Of a DNA stretch of 9,182 bases, positions 1-6,024 are shown piece after piece. Origin of the DNA: Chromatiales bacterium (GTDB lineage: Bacteria; Pseudomonadota; Gammaproteobacteria; Chromatiales; Chromatiaceae). The notes beneath the pieces were generated by a model. That model was not told the origin of the DNA. It was given only the letters and a program-made list of their open reading frames with translations, and ran no database searches. Location: assembly GCA_024639625.1 (NCBI GenBank), contig JAHEIA010000067.1, positions 578-9,759 on the forward strand. The letters are read 5' to 3'. The translations under genes were made by a program, and so were the position numbers. Position 1 is the stretch's first letter. The number at the start of each line of letters is the position of its first letter.

Positions 1-226
1 ATGAGGAGCTGAGCAGCATCAACCCGACAGAGATTCCGCGGCTTCTGGCCAGCTCCTCGGCCTGCCACGGATCCTCGACGACATGGGGCGCCCAGCCGGC
101 ATCTGTTATTTCCTTCAAGTAAAGAGCCTTACTGCCGGGAGCCTTAAAGTAGAGCAAGTCCCGCTCGCCCGATTTGCCGCCCGCGGCGATCCGACCCTTA
201 TCAGAGCCATCTCGTCGATCGGCCAT
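1..226 (-). CDS. N-terminal fragment of a probable regulator with a degenerate receiver-like domain (partial, runs off the left edge)
   Basis: The minus frame is open from an ATG at 226 to the window edge, giving 75 codons. AGGA lies 6 bases upstream of the ATG, a normal ribosome binding site that supports this start. Residues 1-21 are polar and probably disordered. Residues 22-75 look like an alternating strand/helix receiver fold: LLYFKAP, then an AGWAPHVVED stretch, a helix with WQAEELARSRG, and a hydrophobic strand VGLMLL. The usual phospho-accepting Asp after that strand is absent in the visible part (LLSSS instead). Such degenerate receivers head some sigma-54-dependent activators (VpsR-like), which is my best guess, but the diagnostic AAA+ and helix-turn-helix parts are outside the window. 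The existence of the gene is fairly safe; the function is tentative. Confidence 0.6.
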   Translation of the reverse strand, partial: MADRRDGSDKGRIAAGGKSGERDLLYFKAPGSKALYLKEITDAGWAPHVVEDPWQAEELARSRGISVGLMLLSSS

Positions 227-260
227 CCGATATCCTGAAACTTGCATGTCCCTGGCTGTT

Positions 261-275
261 ATCTCCTGGGGAGAT
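261..275. promoter_or_regulatory. Perfect 6-3-6 inverted repeat, possible operator or leader hairpin
   Basis: ATCTCC, a TGG spacer, then GGAGAT form a perfect dyad 34 bases upstream of the ATG at 226. In RNA of the minus strand it could form a 6-bp hairpin in the leader of the partial gene; in DNA it could be an operator, for example for autoregulation. A second smaller dyad (303-313) lies 27 bases further upstream. The function is inferred only from position and symmetry. Confidence 0.3.
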
Positions 276-302
276 CCGAACTCGAACTACTTTGCGATGT
301 AC

Positions 303-313
303 TCGGATTCCGA
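303..313. repeat. Perfect 5-1-5 inverted repeat
   Basis: TCGGA, T, TCCGA is a perfect 11-base dyad between the candidate TATAAT at 398-403 and the start of the partial left-hand gene. It could be a protein-binding site or chance; it is short enough for either. Confidence 0.2.
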
Positions 314-397
314 TGTGCAGGCGCATGATTAGGGTCAAAGCTAACGAATGCCCGGAATCCTGGTTCCTGCAAAGCCCCTATTCCCAGTCTGGTAGAA

Positions 398-403
398 ATT
401 ATA
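398..403 (-). promoter_or_regulatory. Candidate -10 box for the partial left-hand gene
   Basis: The minus strand reads TATAAT exactly, in the context GTTTG-TATAAT-TTC, within the most AT-rich stretch of the intergenic region. No good -35 is found at 16-18 bases; a TTCACA lies about 21 bases upstream, which is too far. If used, it gives a leader of about 165 bases containing the two dyads at 303-313 and 261-275. A sigma-54 GG/GC pair was looked for and not found. Confidence 0.3.
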
Positions 404-666
404 CAAACTCGCGCCGGGCCCGTTTGTGAACTTTCTTTTCGTCGTGTCCGTTAACTGCATCACACTTAGCGAAAATTCGCGCGGCCGTTCTTACCCGCTA
501 GCGATTCCGATAGCGAAGAAATCCGATATTGTCGGTTACGAGTTTGCGGCGCGGGCTAGCCGCTTTAGAGCCGAAAAGTAGCCGGAACGGTTGGAATCGT
601 GGTGTCCACGGTCGAGGGCTGGAGACCGCGGTCTGCGCCGAGAAAACCGACTGCGAGCCCCGACAC

Positions 667-1269
667 CTACTGCAGGAGTTCTTCGAGCACAGGCCAGACG
701 TTCTCCAACATGCGCTCCTGGCCAAGCTCGTTGGGATGGATGCCGTCGGCCTGCATCAGGCTCGGGTCCTGCGCCACACCCTCGAGAAAGAATGGAACCA
801 GAGCGACAGAGCGTTCTCGAGCCAGATCCAGATAGACGTTGTGGAAGCGCTCGGTATACCTCCTGCCGTAATTCGGCGGCAGCTTCATGCCGAGCAACAG
901 GGCTCGTGCACCGCCCGCCTGCGCAAGCGACAGCATCCGATCGAGGTTGCCGCGGGTTTCGGCGAGATCCATGCCGCGCAATCCGTCGTTGGCCCCGAGC
1001 TCGACGATGACCACTTCCGGCTCATGGGTCGCCAGGGCCCGCGGCAAACGCGCCAGCCCGCCCTTGGTGGTGTCGCCGCTGATACTGGCGTTGACCACCC
1101 GATGCGGATAGCCTTTTTCTCGCAATCGCTCTTGCAATTGCCAAACCCAGCCTTCACGTGTGTCGATACCGTAGCCCGCGCTAAGGCTGTCCCCCAACAC
1201 CAGAATATCGCCGCACTGGGCCATCGGCGGCACGCACATCACGAGCGCGAAAAGCAGGAACCGGGTCAT
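667..1269 (-). CDS. tesA: TesA: periplasmic multifunctional acyl-CoA thioesterase I / lysophospholipase L1 / arylesterase (SGNH hydrolase)
   Basis: This 200-residue protein hydrolyses acyl thioesters and esters, including acyl-CoA and lysophospholipids, in the periplasm. All SGNH blocks are visible: GDSLSAGYG with nucleophile Ser28, SGDTTKGG with oxyanion Gly65, GANDGLRG with Asn94, and DGIHPN with Asp175 and His178. NYGRRY near 133-138 and the block around 60-78 match E. coli TesA closely, and the length is close to its 208-residue precursor. Residues 1-19 form a signal peptide; the region before Gly20 (AQC) lacks a proper lipobox because Gln sits next to Cys. The frame stays open further upstream, but that extension is antisense to ybbA and would bury the signal peptide, so the ATG at 1269 (or a GTG at 1275) is preferred. 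The start overlaps that of divergent ybbA. There is no clear Shine-Dalgarno. Stop TAG. Confidence 0.95.
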   Translation of the reverse strand: MTRFLLFALVMCVPPMAQCGDILVLGDSLSAGYGIDTREGWVWQLQERLREKGYPHRVVNASISGDTTKGGLARLPRALATHEPEVVIVELGANDGLRGMDLAETRGNLDRMLSLAQAGGARALLLGMKLPPNYGRRYTERFHNVYLDLARERSVALVPFFLEGVAQDPSLMQADGIHPNELGQERMLENVWPVLEELLQ

Positions 1270-1957
1270 GAGCACAGATTCTAACGCAGTCGTCGTAGCC
1301 GCGCGCGCCCTGGGAAAACGGGTGCTCGGTCCCCAGGGTGAGCTGCGCATCCTCGATGACATCGACATGGAGATCAAAGAGAGCGAAGCGGTGGCCATCC
1401 TCGGACCGTCCGGATCGGGAAAATCCACCTTGCTGGGGCTACTCGCCGGTCTCGACCGGGCAACATCGGGCGACGCCGAGCTTTTTCAACGTCCCCTGCG
1501 CGGGCTCGACGAAGACGCGCGGGCCAGCCTGCGTGCCGGCCGGGTGGGCTTCGTCTTCCAGTCTTTCCAACTCCTCCCAGGCATGACCGCCCTGGAGAAT
1601 GTAATGCTGCCGTTGGAACTCAGTTCTCACCGGGACCCGCGTGACGCCGCCCTGGATACCCTGCGTCAGGTAGGTCTCCAGGATCGCTGCGACCATTACC
1701 CCAATCAGCTCTCCGGCGGCGAGCAGCAGCGGGTCGCCATCGCGCGCGCCTTCGCTGCCCGACCACAGGTGCTATTCGCCGACGAGCCCACGGGGAATTT
1801 GGACCGCGCGACCGGCAGCCAGGTGATCGACCTGCTCTTCGATCTGCGCGCCGACAGCGGCGCCGCACTGGTGTTGGTGACCCACGACTCCGCGCTGGCC
1901 GAGCGCTGCGACCGCTGTCTGTTTCTCGACGCGGGCGCGCTCCAAGCAACAGCATGA
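1268..1957 (+). CDS. ybbA: YbbA: ATPase subunit of the TesA-associated ABC transporter (MacB/LolD class)
   Basis: This 229-residue cytoplasmic ATPase should power the YbbP permease. It carries every ABC motif: Walker A GPSGSGKST at 46-54, Q-loop Gln98 (FQSFQLLPGMTALENV, typical of LolD/MacB/FtsE-like ATPases), signature LSGGEQQR at 148-155, Walker B VLFADEP at 168-174, D-loop GNLD at 176-179 and switch His206. The length fits the family (about 228). The ATG at 1268 has AGGA 8 bases upstream, inside the tesA reading region, and shares CATG with the tesA start. Its stop overlaps the ybbP start as ATGA. Gene order and sequence identify it as the YbbA of the COG4181 family and not LolD, whose genes would sit beside lolC/lolE. 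Confidence 0.93.
   Translation: MSTDSNAVVVAARALGKRVLGPQGELRILDDIDMEIKESEAVAILGPSGSGKSTLLGLLAGLDRATSGDAELFQRPLRGLDEDARASLRAGRVGFVFQSFQLLPGMTALENVMLPLELSSHRDPRDAALDTLRQVGLQDRCDHYPNQLSGGEQQRVAIARAFAARPQVLFADEPTGNLDRATGSQVIDLLFDLRADSGAALVLVTHDSALAERCDRCLFLDAGALQATA
1278..1283 (-). promoter_or_regulatory. Candidate -10 box for tesA, predicting a leaderless or near-leaderless mRNA
   Basis: The minus strand reads TAGAAT (5 of 6 to TATAAT) with only 8 bases between it and the tesA ATG. Transcription normally starts 6-8 bases past the -10, which would place the first base at or within a few bases of the ATG. This agrees with the lack of a Shine-Dalgarno before tesA. No -35 match is seen at 17 bases, so the promoter is tentative. 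It lies inside the ybbA coding region. Confidence 0.35.
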
Positions 1958-4443
1958 ATGCGCTGCGCTTCACCCTGCGGCTGTTGAGCCGGGACTGGCG
2001 ATCCGGAGAGCTAAGACTGCTGGCCGCGGCCTTGATCGTCGCGGTGGCCGCGATCAGCGCCGTCGGCTTCTTCACCGACCGGGTGCGCCTGGCTCTGGAA
2101 CAACAGGCAACGGAGATGCTGGCGGCCGATCTGGTGATCGAGACCTCCGATCCGCCCCCGGCCGAGTTCGAGGAGCAGGCGCGGCAGCGCGGGTTGTCCA
2201 CGGCGCAGACCCTGAGCTTCCCCAGCGTGGTATTCAGCGGCGAGCGCCCGCAGCTGGTCCAGGTGAAGGCCGTCAGCGCCGGCTACCCGTTGCGTGGGGT
2301 GCTGCGGATCAGCCAGTCCCGCTTCGGCGAAGAGCGGCCGTCGGGCAGCGGGCCGCGGTCCGGGGAAGTCTGGGTGGAACCCCGCCTGCTTGCCCTGTTG
2401 GATAGCACGGCGGGCTCGACGCTCTCCCTCGGCGAGGCGGAGTTCCCCATCGGCCGAGTGTTGCGCTGGGAACCCGACCGTGGGGGCAACCTGTTCCGCC
2501 TAGCGCCTCGGGTCATGCTCTCGCTCTCCGACCTGGAGGCGACCAACCTGGTGACACCGGCCAGCCGGGTCAGCCATCGCCTGCTGGTGGCCGGCGAGGC
2601 CGGTGCAGTGCGGGCGTACCGTCAGTGGGTCGAGCCGCGCCTTCCCCGCGGGGCGGAACTGGAAAGCCTGGAGAACGCTCGTCCGGAGCTGCGCTCGGCG
2701 CTCGATCAGGGAAGCCGCTTCCTTGGTCTGGCGGCATTGGCGGCGGTATTGATTTCCGGCGTCGCGGTAGCCCTGTCCACGGGGCGCTTCGTCGAGCGGC
2801 AGGCGGACACGAGCGCAATCCTGCGCTGCCTGGGGGCGCGGCGCAGCTTCGTTCTGCAGGTGTTCCTGCTGCGCCTACTGGGGATCGCGCTGCTCGCCTC
2901 AGTGGTCGGGGCCTTGCTCGGACTCCTGGTGCAGAACCTGCTCGCCAGCCTGGTCGGCGACTGGTTCAATACCCGCCTGCCGGTGCCCTCCGCGCTGCCC
3001 CTGGTGTCGGGGATCGGAACCGGCCTGATCACCTTGAGCGGCTTTGCCTTGGCGCCCTTGCTGCGCCTCGGCTCGGTATCGCCGTTGCGTGTGCTGCGCC
3101 GGGATCTAGGACTCGCGCCGCCGCGCTTCTGGCTGGTTCTGCTCACCGCCGTGGGAGCCCTGGCGAGCCTGATGATCTGGCAAGCAGGGGATACGCGCAT
3201 GGCCCTGCTGATCCTCGGCGGCGCCGCGCTCACCCTGGCCGCCCTGCTGGTCAGCGCCCGATTGCTGGTTCGCGCACTCACGCCCCTGCGCCACCGGTCT
3301 GGAGCCGTCTGGCGCTATGGGCTCGCCGCCCTGGCCCGCAACCCCCAGATCAGCGCCTTCCAACTCGCTGGATTCGGTATCGGCATCATGGCCTTGCTGC
3401 TGCTTGCGGTGGTGCGGGTGGACCTGCTCTCGGCATGGGAACACCGGCTGCCGGAAGACGCGCCGAATCATTTCCTGATCAACATCCAGCCTGAAGAGGT
3501 GGCGTCCCTGCAGGGACAATTCCAGAAATCGGGCGTGCCGACCTCCGGCTTGTACCCGATGCTCAGAGGCAGACTCGGGCGCATCGAGCAACGGCGCGTT
3601 TCGCCGGACGATTACGCGTCGCCGCGGGCCCGGCGCCTCGCAGCGCGGGAGTTCAATCTTTCCTGGTCAACCTCCCTGCCCAGTGACAACCGGGTCGTCG
3701 CCGGTCGCTGGTGGGAGGGGACGCAGCAGAACGGCCTGCAATTCTCCGTAGAGGAAGGGATCGCGCGCACGCTCGGCATACAGCTGGGTGACCGGTTGGA
3801 GTTCGCGATCGCGGGCGAGACGGTCGCGGGACCGGTCACCAGCCTGCGCTCGGTAGAGTGGGATTCGTTCCACCCGAATTTCTTCGTCATTGCCAGCCCG
3901 GGGGCGCTCGAGGCCTACCCGGCAACCTATATCACGAGTTTCTACCTGCCGCCGGAGGACACGGCGCTGATCGCGGAGCTGGCGCGCAGCTTTCCTTCGG
4001 TGACCGTGATCGACGTCACCGCCATCATGCAACAGGTCCGCTCCATCATGGAGCGCGGCACCCTGGCGGTGGAGACCGTGTTCCTGTTCACCCTGATTGC
4101 GGGCGTGATCGTACTCTACGCCGGGATCCAATCGGGGCGTGAGATGCGGATCCAGGAATCCGCCGTGCTGCGCACCCTCGGTTTGCGCCGGCCGCAGCTG
4201 CTGGCGGCCGCCGCCGCCGAATTCGCCACCCTCGGGCTGCTGGCCGGGCTGCTCGCGAGCCTCGGCGCCAGCGCTATCGGCTACCTGCTCGCGGAACGGA
4301 TCTTCGATCTGAGTTTCAGTTTCAATCCCTGGCTCTGGGTGGCCGGGCTCGGCGGTGGCGCCCTGGGCGTCATGCTCGCCGGAGTCGCGGCTACCTATCC
4401 ACTATTGACCAGGCCCCCGATCGAGGTCTTGCGGCGCGCCTAA
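1954..4443 (+). CDS. ybbP: YbbP: FtsX/MacB-type ABC transporter permease paired with YbbA and TesA
   Basis: An 829-residue inner-membrane permease, close to the 804 residues of E. coli YbbP. Predicted spans by eye: 22-40, 254-275, 300-333, 345-370, 391-410, 416-438, 466-490, 706-727, 748-778 and 792-818. Two large soluble segments, about 41-253 and 491-705, should be periplasmic. Two FtsX-like permease units end in the family's characteristic motifs, SVSPLRVLRR near 374-383 and PPIEVLRRA at the C-terminus; coupling-helix-like stretches (AILRCLGARRSF, AVLRTLGLRRPQ) precede the membrane bundles of each half. It overlaps ybbA by ATGA, so the two are probably translationally coupled. Type VII-like ABC systems use ATP to do work in the periplasm; with TesA it is thought to handle hydrophobic or lipid substrates. 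The exact substrate cannot be read from the sequence. Confidence 0.92.
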   Translation: MNALRFTLRLLSRDWRSGELRLLAAALIVAVAAISAVGFFTDRVRLALEQQATEMLAADLVIETSDPPPAEFEEQARQRGLSTAQTLSFPSVVFSGERPQLVQVKAVSAGYPLRGVLRISQSRFGEERPSGSGPRSGEVWVEPRLLALLDSTAGSTLSLGEAEFPIGRVLRWEPDRGGNLFRLAPRVMLSLSDLEATNLVTPASRVSHRLLVAGEAGAVRAYRQWVEPRLPRGAELESLENARPELRSALDQGSRFLGLAALAAVLISGVAVALSTGRFVERQADTSAILRCLGARRSFVLQVFLLRLLGIALLASVVGALLGLLVQNLLASLVGDWFNTRLPVPSALPLVSGIGTGLITLSGFALAPLLRLGSVSPLRVLRRDLGLAPPRFWLVLLTAVGALASLMIWQAGDTRMALLILGGAALTLAALLVSARLLVRALTPLRHRSGAVWRYGLAALARNPQISAFQLAGFGIGIMALLLLAVVRVDLLSAWEHRLPEDAPNHFLINIQPEEVASLQGQFQKSGVPTSGLYPMLRGRLGRIEQRRVSPDDYASPRARRLAAREFNLSWSTSLPSDNRVVAGRWWEGTQQNGLQFSVEEGIARTLGIQLGDRLEFAIAGETVAGPVTSLRSVEWDSFHPNFFVIASPGALEAYPATYITSFYLPPEDTALIAELARSFPSVTVIDVTAIMQQVRSIMERGTLAVETVFLFTLIAGVIVLYAGIQSGREMRIQESAVLRTLGLRRPQLLAAAAAEFATLGLLAGLLASLGASAIGYLLAERIFDLSFSFNPWLWVAGLGGGALGVMLAGVAATYPLLTRPPIEVLRRA

Positions 4444-4486
4444 ACCGGGGAGAATGCTCCTGTGCCCTTTGCGCCCCAGACGCCCC

Positions 4487-4951
4487 TCATCCACCGCGCT
4501 TCATGATCTTTGCTTCCGGCAGATATTCCTCGAGCAGGCGGCTCAGACCCTCGAGATCCCGGTAACCCTCGAGTCGGATACCTCGCTTGCTGGTGAGCAG
4601 GATCTGAATATGTTGCAGCCTGCCACGACGCTGGTGGAATCGAACGGCCGCGATATCCTCCGGCAGCAGCTCGCTCATCTGGCCGTTGGTCCAGAACCGA
4701 ATCCTGTTGGGGAGCACTTCGAGAAAATGGTCACGGCTCAGGCGCAGCCAGCGGCGGTGTCGCAGGTAATTGACGAGGTTGGCGAGCACGGCAAACCCCA
4801 CCACGGACCAAAGCAGCACATCATTGTACTGCTGCGGGGCCTGTTGGTTCTTTAGCGCGACGACGCCTGCCAGGATGGATGTGAAGAGCAAGCCGTAAAA
4901 CAGATTACGGCGGCGCTTGCCTGTCTCCTCGTCGGCGATACGAAATTTCAC
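4487..4951 (-). CDS. Small two-span inner-membrane protein with a possible PH-like cytoplasmic domain, function unknown
   Basis: I do not recognise this 154-residue protein. A basic N-terminus (KRRR at 12-15) precedes span 1 (about 16-33); span 2 is about 46-63, followed by RHRR, so both ends should be cytoplasmic. Residues 70-150 alternate short strands and end in a helix (LEGLSRLLEEYLP), as in bacterial PH-like (DUF304/bPH2-type) membrane proteins; that is a structural impression, not a match. The start is GTG at 4951, with GGAGG 4 bases upstream, and overlaps the stop of the phosphatase-Nudix gene as GTGA. This strong coupling implies co-translation and suggests a shared role. The 3' end converges on ybbP with 43 bases between; a short GGAG-AATG-CTCC stem there has no T-run. 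Confidence 0.8.
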   Translation of the reverse strand: MKFRIADEETGKRRRNLFYGLLFTSILAGVVALKNQQAPQQYNDVLLWSVVGFAVLANLVNYLRHRRWLRLSRDHFLEVLPNRIRFWTNGQMSELLPEDIAAVRFHQRRGRLQHIQILLTSKRGIRLEGYRDLEGLSRLLEEYLPEAKIMKRGG

Positions 4952-5913
4952 TCCGCCTCCAGTTGGCGCAGCAGGCCGTGCAACATCTCCCTTAGCTTCG
5001 GCTCCTCGAGCAACCGCAGCGCTTCGTCCGGCTTGACCCAGCGGCGGTCGCGATGGCTCTCTTCCCAGGATTTGTCTTCAGCGACCTCGTCGACCCGCAT
5101 GGGGAACACCTCGACTTCGCACACGCCACCCCATTTCCGGTATCGATAGTGACCGAGAGATTGCTCCCCCACTTCGCCCCTGACCCCCGCCTCCTCCCAT
5201 GCCTCCTTGGCCGCGGATTCCCGCGGGCTGAGTTCGGGTTCCTTGACCCCCTTGGGGATCACCCAACGCTTGCGCTTGCGTGAAGAGACAATCAGGATTT
5301 CCGGCTTACCGCCATCCAGCCGGTAGGGCATTACGGCGGACTGGGTGTAGAAGTAGTCCGGCCGCGAGCCGCCGGATCGCGGCTTGCCACCCAGCGCGAC
5401 CTCGCCGACGGCCTCTCCGGGTCGGGTTAGGCAGAGCAGCGAGGCGCACCCGGAAGGCAATGAGGACCAATCGTCGGGCAGTTCGAGGATTGCCAGGCTC
5501 GCTGTAGCAAGCAACTTGCCGTCCGCCGGGCTCGGCGTCTGGGTACCCGCGAGGTGGCTAACCAGTTCTTCCAGCCCTGGATTGTGCCCCACCAGCAAGA
5601 CCCGGAGGGCCTTACTCGGACACTCCGCCAGAACACCCAACAGCTGATCCAGATTGGCGCCATAGAGCCGCTCTTCCCAGCGGATCCTTTTTACTTTGCC
5701 GCCCATCGCCCCACAGGTCTCGAGGGTGGTGGCCCGGGCCCTTTCCGCGGGCGAACTCACCACGAGATCCGGGCGCATGCGCTGCGCGCGCAGCCATGCC
5801 CCCACTCGCTTGGCGGCTTCGCGCCCCCGCTTCTTCAAGGGGCGAAGGACGTCCGGTTTACCCGAACTCCAGCTCGACTTGCCGTGCCGCAGCACCAATA
5901 GCTGACGCGTCAT
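4948..5913 (-). CDS. SixA-type histidine phosphatase fused to a Nudix hydrolase
   Basis: A 321-residue cytoplasmic two-domain enzyme in one uninterrupted frame. Domain 1 (about 3-163) is a SixA-like histidine phosphatase: LRHGKSSW with Arg9 and catalytic His10, RPLKKRGREAA, SSPAERA with Arg58, acid Glu81 in WEERLYGA, and second His110 in GHNPG. Domain 2 (about 187-318) is a Nudix hydrolase: RWVIPKG at 216-222 and box core KEAWEEAGV at 236-244, with metal-binding Glu237, Glu240 and Glu241 intact. The canonical Arg of REUXEE is Lys, and the first Glu of the box is Leu228, the LSP form I recall from DIPP-like Nudix proteins. Substrates could be phosphohistidine proteins, nucleotides or polyphosphate-like anhydrides; none can be chosen from sequence. 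Start ATG at 5913 with a weak AGGG site. GTGA-coupled to the membrane protein downstream. Confidence 0.9.
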   Translation of the reverse strand: MTRQLLVLRHGKSSWSSGKPDVLRPLKKRGREAAKRVGAWLRAQRMRPDLVVSSPAERARATTLETCGAMGGKVKRIRWEERLYGANLDQLLGVLAECPSKALRVLLVGHNPGLEELVSHLAGTQTPSPADGKLLATASLAILELPDDWSSLPSGCASLLCLTRPGEAVGEVALGGKPRSGGSRPDYFYTQSAVMPYRLDGGKPEILIVSSRKRKRWVIPKGVKEPELSPRESAAKEAWEEAGVRGEVGEQSLGHYRYRKWGGVCEVEVFPMRVDEVAEDKSWEESHRDRRWVKPDEALRLLEEPKLREMLHGLLRQLEAE

Positions 5914-5949
5914 CTTCGATCTGCCCTAAGCTGCAGTGGTCACATCTTC

Positions 5950-5963
5950 CCCTATCTCTAGGG
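5950..5963. repeat. 5-4-5 inverted repeat upstream of the phosphatase-Nudix gene
   Basis: CCCTA, TCTC, TAGGG is a perfect dyad 36 bases upstream of the ATG at 5913, in the 111-base gap after the SPOR gene. A GC-rich CCGCC-C-GGCGG lies next to it (5973-5983). Neither is followed by a T-run on the minus strand, so they are not convincing terminators for the SPOR gene; they could be operator or leader structure. No clear -35/-10 pair is seen in the gap, so read-through from the SPOR gene is possible. Confidence 0.2.
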
Positions 5964-6024
5964 CCGACGCCACCGCCCGGCGGCTCTCCCGGTAGGTGCA
6001 TTGTTGCTGAATGACCCACCCGGT

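Larger units (their letters stand above)
227..666. other. Intergenic region with dyads, no gene recognised
   Basis: These 440 bases separate the 5' end of the partial left-hand gene from the 3' end of tesA. No frame gives a protein I recognise or a well-placed ribosome binding site. Short perfect dyads are present: ATCTCC-TGG-GGAGAT (261-275), TCGGA-T-TCCGA (303-313), GCGAA-AA-TTCGC (469-480) and CGTGG-TGT-CCACG (598-610). None is followed by a T-run, so I see no intrinsic terminator for tesA. A TATAAT facing left lies at 398-403. The base composition appears more AT-rich between 380 and 480 than in the flanking genes, as expected for a control region. Confidence 0.6.

Noticed and set aside
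246..332. Plus-strand 28-codon ORF diverging from the left-hand partial gene
   Set aside because: No ribosome binding site, no recognisable features, and it coincides with the dyads, which better explain the region as regulatory.
598..610. CGTGG-TGT-CCACG dyad as a terminator for tesA
   Set aside because: The stem is only 5 bp with a 3-base loop and no T-run follows on the minus strand.
529..1284. Long plus-strand open frame of 251 codons opposite tesA
   Set aside because: It is antisense to the tesA catalytic domain, has no recognisable motif, and arises from the GC-rich codon bias of tesA.
1270..1428. N-terminal extension of the tesA frame to an ATG at 1428
   Set aside because: It runs antisense through ybbA codons and would place 53 polar residues before a clear signal peptide; the family starts at the signal peptide.
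4444..4486. GGAG-AATG-CTCC stem as a bidirectional terminator between ybbP and the convergent membrane-protein gene
   Set aside because: Four base pairs and no T-tract on either side; too weak to call.
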